64,000 bases of DNA from NCBI GenBank assembly GCA_033239125.1, contig BSWB01000003.1, positions 29,031,001-29,095,000 on the forward strand, written 5' to 3'. The DNA is from Fagopyrum homotropicum. Taxonomy: Eukaryota; Streptophyta; Magnoliopsida; Caryophyllales; Polygonaceae. Shown in pieces: positions 22,339-31,370 of the stretch; position 1 is the stretch's first letter, and each line of letters begins with the position of its first letter. Position numbers and translations under genes: made by a program. The notes under the pieces are model-generated. The model worked only from the letters and a program-made list of their open reading frames with translations, did not search any database and was not told where the DNA came from.

Positions 22339-23734
22339 AGCTTGCAGGGATTTCTTTTATTTATTTATTATGCAGCTCAGCTTATGTCCGGTGAGTATTC
22401 TATTTTTAGACTTATTTTGACCCATTGAGACAATGTGTCTCAAGTATGGGGTATTTGGATGTATCTTACTTGACTTTATGTGTGTATGACTTGTATGACT
22501 TGTTATTTATGTTCTTTCTTATGCTCTATGTGCTTATTTGATACTACATGCACGCATACAGGTTATTTGATTGAGAAAAACGTCAAAAACTGGTTAAGAA
22601 ATTTTTTTTATGAACTCGACCGGGATGATTCTTGCCAAACGAGGTCAATTACCTCGGTTGACTTAGAACACCTCGACCGAGGCGGTTTAACTGAAAGAGT
22701 TTTCGAAACGATTTTTGTGCTTCTTTTCTGGATATGACCTCACTGATGATTTTGTTTGCAGATTGGTTTTGAAATCTTTATATGTTTGAAAGGTTTTATG
22801 ATTTGTTTAAGTTGCTAAATGCTTTGTTTGAAATTTTGGCACGTTTAATACTTTGTTTTTATCCAAATTATGTTGAATTTAAAGGTTGACACCACATGAT
22901 GAGTTCTATCACATTCTTCCTGGGATGATTAAGGCAATTCATTCTCTTCTCTTCTTCTTCTTGATCATGCTTAGCCCCTCATATATATATTTGCATGCCT
23001 TTACCTATCCGCGAATTGGAAGCAAGGAAGTGAAGAAAAGCAAGTGAAAGAAATGTTGAGATGTTGGCTGGAAGTTTAGAAAGAAACAAATAGGTTTAGG
23101 GAAGTCAATCATGATGATGAGTAACTCGGCACCATTCACATAGCCGGGTGTTTGTGTCTTGCCAAAGTCGGATTGAGACATATTCCTAACGGGTCATGGT
23201 ATGTGCATCAAGGGTTTGAGGCATCTCGAGAAATTGATGATTGCTGATTTCCTAGGCTTCGGTTATTGTGCACCTCTGTCCATACATCCCAAAAAGTAAA
23301 AAGTAAATAAGCAAAGCTTATTGGTGGAAGATGTTGAAGTTCAAAGCAAGTGAAGTAAAGACCCTTTTCCCGGATTCTAGCACCACATTCCCAACATACA
23401 TCCCACTCTCACACGTTTCTTGACCTCTTTTAAAAGCCCTTGAGACCTCGAGCTTGTTGATTGACTTAGTGGTTTAAATTGGATTTTACATGATTAATTT
23501 AGATAATTATGATTTATTATGTAGTCTATGATTTTATGCAAAGATTGAACAACTTTCTTATATTCATAAAATTTTTTGATCATATCTTGATTTTATTTGC
23601 CATGAAGCATTCTCTTAGAGTGATCTATGAGTGGAGCACACCACCAAAAGTGTTTTGAAATACTTTTCATTGATCTTAATGACTTATAATCTATTCTATC
23701 TTGTACTTAAGATTTGAAACTTGCTTGGGAACAA
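22339..23734 (+). other. Athila 3' noncoding region
   Basis: No supported frame. A purine-tract-like string CAAGTATGGGGTATT occurs at 22440-22454, about 1.3 kb before the real tract, and resembles it closely. One exact CTCGACCGAG motif lies at 22672-22681, with half sites at 22616-22665. The rest is AT-rich untranslated sequence of the type this lineage carries before its 3' LTR. Confidence 0.6.
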
Positions 23735-23758
23735 GCAAGGGGCAAGTATGGGGTATTT
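23735..23758 (+). other. Polypurine tract region (Athila element)
   Basis: AAGCAAGGGGCAAGTATGGGG followed by TATT leads directly into the 3' LTR at 23759, where plus-strand DNA synthesis would be primed. Confidence 0.7.
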
Positions 23759-25510
23759 TGATAGCATGTATTATAGTTTATATTTTGGGACTTGTTTAGA
23801 CGTTTTATCTTCAATAATCTGCATGTTTGGATGTATATTATGTGATTATATTGTCTTTTCATCTACCTTTATGGGAATTGAGGTCTACACCAAGTTTCGT
23901 TGTAATCGTAGGTAAAATGGCACGTTTTGGATCGAAATGGAGCTAAGGAGCAAAGGAGTCATAGGAGCTACATTCTAGAGCTTAAAAGAGAACTCAGGAA
24001 GCATGAAATTAATGAAGAAGATTTACTTTGGACCAGATTTGAGAGATTTCACATTCAGCTGAGATTCACCTCGGTCAGCTACAGTGTCACCTCGACCGAG
24101 GTGATCTTGAGGAGCGTCCCGACCGAGGTGAACACCCTAATACGACGAGATATATTTTTTCGGCTGAGATCTTTTATTTATGGAAATAAGATATCTTATA
24201 TTTTTGGGCTGGAATCTGGAAGGAAGATTTTATTTAAGGGAGATTTATTTTAGAGATATAATATATTTTATATAGGAAATTATCTTTTTAAGATATTATT
24301 ATCTTTGCAAGATAATTCTCCTATACAAAGGGTTTGATTTTTCACAATTCAGCCATCCGATATACCATCTTTGGATCATTGAAGAAGCTACAGTTAGGAA
24401 GGGTTTTTGGAAGTTTGAAGGGAGTTTGAAGATTGAAGGAAGGAAGTTGATAGCTTTGAGGGGATTTGTAAGATTTTCTTAGATTCCCTTTGGTTTTATT
24501 GTCTTGTTGGACTTGCGATCCAAGGAACGTTAATTTGTTTGATATTTGATTCAGTTATTGAAGCCTTGTTCTTAAGGTTTTTGTGTTCAAATATTCATTA
24601 CCTTCTCATATTTTTAATTATTGTTATCATGATGATGAGTGGCTAATTTCCTTGTGCGATTCTAGGGTGATTGGCTGAAAGTTGTGGAAAAGACGATGAT
24701 ACAATGATCTTAATCCCAGTATGACCCTAAAAGTTCGAGTCTTTAACCTTAACCCTAGAGTACCTCGCTCAGTCGATGAACATCTCGGCCGGGGTGGAAC
24801 TTGACTGAACGAGGTGACCTTTTCTGATCTGTAACTGAGAGTTAAGTGTTAGAGTTTGCCAAATCCTATTCTTATTACACCTTTCCTGGTTCAATGCAAG
24901 CCTAGGATGAGACTTATCCGGTGATTCCTTAGTTTGTTTACCCATGATCATAAGTGTAGGTAATAAAGGTTTATCCTTTATTGGGGTTTGAGTGTGCCTT
25001 CATTCCATCTTTGTGAGTTAGCTTGAGACTTACCCGGTAAAGGTTGATTCTATTCCCTTAGTTGGTGTGTTGATTTGAGATTATAGTTCCTTTCCTTAGT
25101 ACCTTGAGACTTACCCGGTAATAGGAGCTTTGGTTTGAGATAGTGAGTAGTGAGACTTACCCGGTAACCTATTCCATTTTAGAAACACCTTCCATTTGCA
25201 AAATCTCAGCTTGTCCGTTTATCTTGAGATCTTGAGTCGGAACCACAACTAGATGCTTTAATCCCTAGAATTTGCATATTTCCCTTAACTGACCTTATTA
25301 TCATCTTTGATTGCTTTAATCGCCTTTTGTGGTTATTACTTGCATTGACAACCTATACTTGCTTTGTTTCACCTAAGTCCCTGAGATCGACACCCCAAAA
25401 TTCTTGCTTTTTACTACAATTGATCCGTACACAGCGGGTACGCATCCTTGTTTTAAGCATATTTCTTGGGATATAAATTTAAAGCTTGCACACACCATTT
25501 GGAACGAACA
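23759..25510 (+). repeat. Athila-type 3' LTR, full length (1,752 bp)
   Basis: It starts TGATAGCATG and ends ACGAACA, followed by the target duplication GACAA. It retains the promoter part missing from the 5' LTR, including TATACAAAG at 24322. The CACCTCGACCGAGGTG near-palindrome is at 24088-24103, upstream of the TATA-like box. The 14-bp GAGACTTACCCGGT motif occurs four times (24909 with one change, 25025, 25106, 25152). Confidence 0.93.
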
Positions 25511-28058
25511 GACAACAAGAGCTTAAATTATTCTCGGTAGATCAATTTCAATGATAAGGAAGTACATTAATGGAAGCACATTTGTCTTAAATCAAATAAT
25601 GTTGAATGAGTTCAAGCAAATAGTTGTCACAGATCTCCTAAGGGAGGATGAAGATGACCCTTTGCGACCTTCTTAGGGCATGAGAACGACATATGGGAGA
25701 ACAACATATGGGAGAACGACCCGGATTAGAAGTTTAAGGTTTGATCATGGTCAAGGGAACTAGCGGATCAAGAGGAAAGTGAGGATTCATTGTTTGTGGT
25801 GTGTAGACGGGAGTATAATAAGATGATGCATCGTATGTTTGCTCTAATGAAATGGATGGTATGTTTTCGCGAGCAAAAGCCGAGTCAGATATTTCAAACT
25901 CACACGGTAGAGCTATGGTAGCTATGGCGTGAAAGGGAGGACCAAATTAGGGCAACGCTGCAATTTGAGAGCTTATGATGTTAGTGTTTAGTGAAGTAAT
26001 GAGGGGATCTTCTAGAGTTGTGGTTGGGGAATTCTACCTAAAGATATACTGTTATAGTTGTGAAGTTGCTCATAGAATATCAAGAAGTGCATAAGGTGAC
26101 CAACATGAGTAAGAGAAAACCGAGGTTTCGAGGTTTGAAGTCGATATGAGACGTACAAGAAGTACATGAAAGATTGAGGGTAGACCTCTTACGGTCGGAG
26201 TGACGTTACATAACGTAATGAAGTAAGTTCTAAACCTACTACTAGGAATGATACAAGCTTATATAAAATACGAAGGACGTTTCCGACATGTTGGGATGTC
26301 ATTGAAAGTAAAGAAGACAAGATCGGTTTATATAGAGGCATGATTATGCCCTACAGTTAGAACGCTTATGGCAACACACAAGTATGAGCCCTTAAAAGGT
26401 TATTACGACATGCCTTCAAGGTGGAAAAAGATGGAACATGAGATATCACAGATTCTAATACGTCAGAATGTGGATTTTTTCACTAAGGTTGAACTTGATT
26501 TAATTCCGAAACACACGGCGCCACATGAAATGACACTTGTGAAGAGACATGAGTTGTGGAAGCAAATGAAGGAGCAATTGCAAGAACTTATTGAAAGGAG
26601 TTCATAAGAATTAGTGAAATGCTACGAAGAACTTCAAATGTTATCTTGAACTCTTGATTTGAAGTTTATATTGGGATATATCTTAAACTCTTGATTTGAA
26701 GTTGTTATGGAGAATGCCAGTTTGCAAAAATAGAGACGGTTATCTCAATTTGTACATCGATTACCATGAGCCGAACAAGTTAACAATGAAGGACAAGTAT
26801 CCCTCACCCTTGATAGATGATCTACTTGATCGGTTGCAAGGGTTGGTAGTCTATTCTAAGAATAATTTAAGGTCTGATTGTCGTCAATTAAAAATTCGAG
26901 ACTGGGATATTGCAAATACGGCATTCTGGACAAACCATGGTTGCTACGAGTTGTAGTGACTCTATGGGGGCTTACTATTGCCCAGATAAGATATTTTGGT
27001 CTACTCTCGAAGAAGAGAAAAGTTGTATGACAAGTTGACTCGGGAGGTCAACCCCCAAAGATGTGAAAGGAGTTACAAGCTTTGTTGGATGTGTTGGTCA
27101 TTACTGGATTTGTGGAGAGATTCTCTAAAGTATCACCATCTATGGCTAACCTACTCTGGATGAAAATGAAGTTTTGAGTGAGACAAAAATTGACAATTGA
27201 GTTGTTGAGAGTTAAGAAGAGATTCGTTGGTGTAAATGTTTTGAAATTGCCTCGAGGTCTGATGGGTTTGAAGTGTACAAGTGATTCCCCAAGACAAGGT
27301 CTTAGTTGAGTATTAAGGAACGATGTAAGAGTAATAGCATACATGTTTCGTTAGTAGAAGGAGTGTGAAGTAAGATTTCTTCCTTCATTACGTGGAGCTT
27401 GCAACAAGAATTGAAGGAACATAACATCAAAGTTTGGTTTGACAATAACCCAAAATCAATAGGGTAAATAGAAAGTTCTATCTTCTTTGTTAGAGACAAT
27501 CAAAAAAAGAAAGATAATGGATATGCAGCATTGAGAGAGACCCGAGAAGGAAGTTGAATTCCGATATATGGACCTTTTTGAGATCTTAGCGCGAGTTGGA
27601 GAAGTGTCATATAAGTTGGCGTCGCAGCCAAGAGGAGAGAGTGTTCACCCGGTGTTTCATGCGTATTAGTCGAGAGAGTACATGCATGATTCGAGACGTG
27701 TGGTCAGTCATGATGATCTAGTGGCCGACGAGGAACCAATGAGGTTAATTGGAAGACGGAGGATAGTATAGTTGGTTGAGTTTTACGGTGAGCTAGTAGC
27801 ATCGATAGAATTGACGGGTTAGACCTAGTTTTTCCATTGGTTGAGTTATGTGCATGTGTGACGTTCTGTGTAGTTTGTGCCGTGTGCGGGAATGTGCTAT
27901 ATGATCTGATTTATCTTGCAATAGTAGTTTGGGTAGATGATTTGGTTAGATTAGAAGGTTTAAGCCTTCTTAGTTGAGAGTCCATACCTCGGCCTTAGGA
28001 ACCGAGAAGTTCGACGCATACAAGTTTCGGGACGAAACTTGTTTCTTAGGGGATCTAA
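25511..28058 (+). pseudogene. G2a chromovirus-like internal region with RT remnants
   Basis: This is the right-hand continuation of 3886-4006. 26368-26607 resembles the segment before RT (KMEHEISQIL, then a Leu-rich EQLQELIERS). 26696-26953 resembles RT: LNLYIDYHEPNKLTMKDKYPSPLIDDLLDRLQG in two parts, then RDWDIANTAF. After 'WGLTIA' the catalytic box, RNase H and integrase core are missing, and sequence resembling the integrase C-terminus appears at 27560-27830. The same compressed order is seen in G2b and G2c. The 3' end has the CAAGTTTCG...CGAAACTTG palindrome (28021-28041) and a purine tract. Confidence 0.75.
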
Positions 28059-28955
28059 TGTAACACCCAAATTTTAGGCGTGTTCTCGATAAATATATTT
28101 CCGTATATTTATTGATATTTTAATAGTCTAAATATATGTTCCGAGTATTTTTACGTCTTATTAAATTCTATGAGTATATATATACAACAATATATTTTTT
28201 AATCCGTGTTTTAATTATTATATAATCTCGTAAAAAATATTGCGAGAATGGTTTTGGTATTTCAAAGTATATTTTTGCGGGTTTATTTATATAATTGATC
28301 CATGTATATTCGGTATTTTATCTTTCGGAAATATTTCTTCGATCCGGAAAATCCGTTCCGTTTAATTTTAATCGATTTTATTTAATGTCGGATTTCTTTT
28401 TTATATGAAATGATTATTTTAATTTTAATTTTTATTCTTTCTCTTTTCTACTTTTTCGTTTCCCTAGTTTGCTGTTTCTTCCCGGCTGATGAGCCTCAAC
28501 TGGGCGACCTTTCGCAGCCCCTGCTCGACCCGACCCCTCGCTCACCTCACCATCTGACCATTCGACCTTCCCCTCCCTCTATCCTCTGCTCCCTCAGCAG
28601 CCCAACGCCTCACCTCTTTCCTTTCACCACCTCCCTCTGTCCTCTATTCTCTCTCTCCCCTTCCTCCCTGTCACTTTTCAATCTATCCCAGACCACCGGA
28701 TCGAGGAGGAAGCTGCCTCGATCGACCGGAGCACCAGCGGGCCGAACGCCACACCTCTCCTCCCCTTGCTTCTCACCTCGTCGTAACAACTAGCAGCAGC
28801 CATGCTGGAATCAACTTTTGCCTCGCCGGAGAAGCGCCTTGTGCCGCCGCTTCTTCCCCCGCCCCTGTTGAAGAACACCACTGCAACTCCGGAGAATCTC
28901 GTTCTCGCGCTTGTAGGAGCACAACACAGAAGTCGCCACCTTCTCCTCTGCTCTT
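28059..28955 (+). repeat. G2a 3' LTR, 5' part only
   Basis: TGTAACACCC starts directly after the purine tract. The AT-rich first ~350 bp and the CT/GC-rich following part match the layout of the G2c LTR (34120-37258) but are clearly diverged. The LTR is cut at 28956 by the copia-2 insertion, and its remainder is not found in the window. Confidence 0.75.
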
Positions 28956-29397
28956 TGTAAGATTTTATTAAATCTTATTATTATTAGTGGGCTTACATAT
29001 TATAAATAACCAATTATATTATATGACTAAATATATTAGCGGGCTAATAAAAGTGATTCAATCAAGTAAAGCCCGTAGACTTTAATTAAGCGGTATGGGC
29101 TTAATGGGTGGATACCAAACTTTGGCCCAATAGGCTTAATGGGATTCTATTAGGTCATTATATAAACGTTATTAGGAAATGGTTCCCGATACGTCAAATC
29201 AATCAGCCGTTTTCTATTCTCTTCCCATCAGAGAGAAAACTGTATACCTGCGGTGCTCATTCGGATCGTAGATTCCGCACTAAGGCTTGATCCAATCGCT
29301 ACTATGGAACCAGGTATGCAATTCTAGATTCCTTAATAACCCTAGCATGATATTGATCCTTGCGTTTACGGCTTAGGGAATTTAATTATTCCAACAA
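28956..29397 (+). repeat. copia-2 5' LTR
   Basis: It starts TGTAAGATTTTATT and ends TTCCAACA, directly before the primer site. A TATA box is at 29159, and a leader with an ATG at 29304 lies in its last ~100 bp. The left neighbour is G2a LTR sequence. Confidence 0.88.
29159..29166 (+). promoter_or_regulatory. TATA box of the copia-2 LTR
   Basis: TATATAAA, about 145 bp before the candidate start codon at 29304. Transcription would be expected to begin roughly 30 bp downstream, leaving a ~110-nt untranslated leader inside the LTR. Confidence 0.6.
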
Positions 29398-29399
29398 GT

Positions 29400-29411
29400 G
29401 GTATCAGAGCG
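29400..29411 (+). other. Primer binding site, tRNA-iMet type (copia-2)
   Basis: TGGTATCAGAGC, starting 2 bases after the LTR end. Confidence 0.92.
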
Positions 29412-30053
29412 GTTAATCATGCTTGTTTATTAGGATATATTCATATACGGTGATGTGCGTGTTTTTTTTTCTTTGGGTAAATTCGTTGTTTTATTTTTTC
29501 AACGCATTGGCTTGATTTTGATTTCAATTGGCCGTATGCTCTCTGACACAATCAACTTTTGTTTTCAAAATTTTGTTCCTTTGAATTACAATAAGTGACT
29601 TGTACTCCTTATATATATATTTTATATATCATCACATATGCCGTATATGTATAAAGTTGTTTTCTTCTTCTTCTTCCTTTTGCATGTATATATTTAAAGC
29701 TAAATTTGAATTTGTGTTTTAAATTTTTATTTATTAAAGATAGCATGCAACTGAGTGTTGAAGTATTGCAGTTTGCACCGATTTGCTTTATTGGTCTAAA
29801 AAATAGTGTTGATACGTGTGGTTGTTCGAGCGTAAAATTTGGTTTTTTTTCCACTATATCTTATATCAATTTAGGTTATCGAGTGTAATTTTTTAGATTT
29901 TATTTACACGAGATATATTTTTAAGGATCTATATATTTAAGGTTATTTTAAATTAAAATTGATTGAAACAATATGCTACCAAAGCAGTCTATGTTGTGTA
30001 AATTATTTTAATATAAAGTTATAAAGGTTAGTGTATCGTTTGTTTATGCGGAT

Positions 30054-30354
30054 ATCAATCGGCCCAAAGGAAGGTTAATATTTGGCCAAACATTACATAC
30101 ACTAGTGATTATACTTGTTTATGCGAATATTGATCGGCCCAAAGGAAGATTAATATTTGGCCAAACAAAATCACATTAAAGATAATATATTGATTAATCA
30201 ATTGTGCCTTCATTAATTATGCGGATATTGATCGGCCCAAAGGAAGGTCAATGTTTGGCCAAATAATGAAAGTGCATGCGACAATGAATAGCGATAAATA
30301 TAAAGATTATCCATGTGAATGATAGTCGGTCTAAAGAAAGGCTATTGTTTGACC
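30054..30354 (+). repeat. Four-copy structured repeat in the copia-2 leader
   Basis: Four ~34-nt units (30054-30087, 30129-30162, 30227-30260, 30321-30354) share one layout: segment a (7 nt), b (GGCCCAAA-like), a 4-nt spacer, a', 1 nt, b'. Segment b can pair with b' (TTTGGCC-like) across a 12-nt loop in all four. In unit 4, GGCC becomes GGTC while TTTGGCC becomes TTTGACC, which preserves pairing. Segment a can pair with a' in all four although the sequence differs (one mismatch in unit 1). The units are separated by 58-66 nt of unrelated AT-rich sequence. Confidence 0.75.
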
Positions 30355-30505
30355 GGATTTATTATCAATATTTGATTCTTGCATTGAGAGTACTATTTAC
30401 AATTGATATTTTGTGCAAACACTGAATGTCAAGTTGTGTTGAGTATCTTGTTTTAAAATTAATTGATTAATTGTGTTTTTTCTTTGCTTTTATGTTTAGT
30501 TTCAG

Positions 30506-31370
30506 CAACTACTACTAATGTTTATGCTCAAGTCAGTTCCATTCCAGTGCTTAATGGGACAAATTTTAAGGTCTGGAAGGAGAATGTAAAAATTGTTCTC
30601 GGATGTATGGATCTAGACCTTGCGCTAAGGAATGAAAGACCCACTTTGGCTGAGGATAACTCCAATGAAGCGAAAGTAGAGAAGTGGGATCGCTCTAACC
30701 GCATGTGTCTTATGATCATGAAACGTTCCATTCCGGAAGCGTTTCGGGGCTCTATTTCTGAGAGAAAAGATGCTAAGGAATCCTTTGAGGCAATTCAGAA
30801 ATATTTTGCCAAGAATGTGAAAGCAAAAACAAGCAACCATTTGACTGCTCTGATTTCTATGAGGTACAAAGGAAAAGGAAACATAAGTGTGTACATTATG
30901 GAAATGTCAAATCTTGCGGGAAAACTAAAGGCACTAAAGTTAGAGATAAATGATGATTTACTCGTGCATTTAGTTCTCCTGTCTCTTCCCACACAATTCA
31001 GTCATTTTAAGGTGAGTTATAATACTCAGAAGGAGAAATGGACTCTTAATGAGCTCATTTCGCAATGTGTACAAGAAGAGGACATGATAAAAAGAGATAA
31101 GACAGAAAGTGCTCACTTTGCATCAAGCTCTCAAAACAAATCAAAGAAGAGGGCTAAGGATACTACAGTTGCTACACATTTGCTGAAAAAGGCGAAGAAG
31201 AAAAGTGATGTACTCACTTGTTTTTTCTGCAAAAAGGAAGGACATATGAAGAAAGCATGTTCTAAGTATGCTACTTGGCGTGAAAAGAAGGGTAAAGTTC
31301 TCACTCTAGTTTGTTCCGAGGCTAATTTAGCTTATGTACCTATTGACACGTGGTGGGTAGATTTTGGTGC
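30506..31370 (+). CDS. copia-2 Gag and start of protease, truncated by insertion
   Basis: The frame encodes a UBN2-type copia Gag. The N-terminal part IPVLNGTNFKVWKENV leads into VLGCMDLDLALR. The capsid-like helical part follows, with MKRSIPEAFRG and SISERKDAKESFEAI. A basic stretch then leads to the zinc knuckle CFFCKKEGHMKKAC (CX2CX4HX4C). The frame reaches the protease start WWVDFGA, where the usual D-S/T-G triad reads D-F-G. G2b sequence begins at 31371, and the frame runs only a few codons into it. Gag would form particles and bind the RNA genome. The true start is probably the spliced ATG at 29304. Confidence 0.88.

Larger units (their letters stand above)
4007..25510 (+). mobile_element. 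Athila-type Ty3/gypsy retrotransposon, complete ends, with nested insertion
   Basis: This is a full-length element bounded by related LTRs (4007-5453 and 23759-25510) and a perfect 5-bp target duplication GACAA (4002-4006, 25511-25515). The order is LTR, tRNA-Asp primer site, gag, protease, reverse transcriptase-RNase H, 3' ORF, purine tract, LTR. The primer site, the gag start, the RT type and the extra 3' ORF all point to the Athila lineage. It spans 21.5 kb, of which about 10 kb is the nested G1a element. No integrase domain is present. The gag, protease and 3' ORF frames are broken, so this copy could not move on its own. Confidence 0.92.
29314..30505 (+). other. Candidate leader intron of copia-2 (start codon in LTR spliced to gag)
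   Basis: The LTR contains ATGGAACCAG (29304-29313) followed by the donor-like GTATGC. A pyrimidine-rich tract and the acceptor TTCAG end at 30505. Joining 29313 to 30506 gives codon GCA and runs straight into the gag frame. Without splicing, that frame has a TAA at 30460, no ATG before gag, and its first ATG only at 30607, inside the conserved VLGCMDLDLALR segment. The 1,192-nt intron would contain the primer site and all four structured repeats. This is inferred from sequence; no transcript is available. Confidence 0.6.
28956..31370 (+). mobile_element. copia-2: Ty1/copia element, 5' half
   Basis: The order is a 442-bp LTR, a tRNA-iMet primer site, a ~1.1-kb leader, gag with a zinc knuckle, and the first residues of protease. 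At 31371 the inverted G2b LTR cuts it inside the protease active site. The rest of the element is not in the window. Gag stays open from its first conserved residues to the cut, so this copy was fairly young when it was interrupted. Confidence 0.9.

Noticed and set aside
29400..29411. tRNA gene suggested by tRNA-complementary sequence here and at 5459, 12614, 37263 and 51237
   Set aside because: Only the short primer-binding complement is present, always next to an LTR end; no tRNA body.
30054..30354. CRISPR-like spaced repeats
   Set aside because: Only four imperfect units in a plant retrotransposon leader, with AT-rich spacers and no cas genes. The RNA-structure reading fits better.
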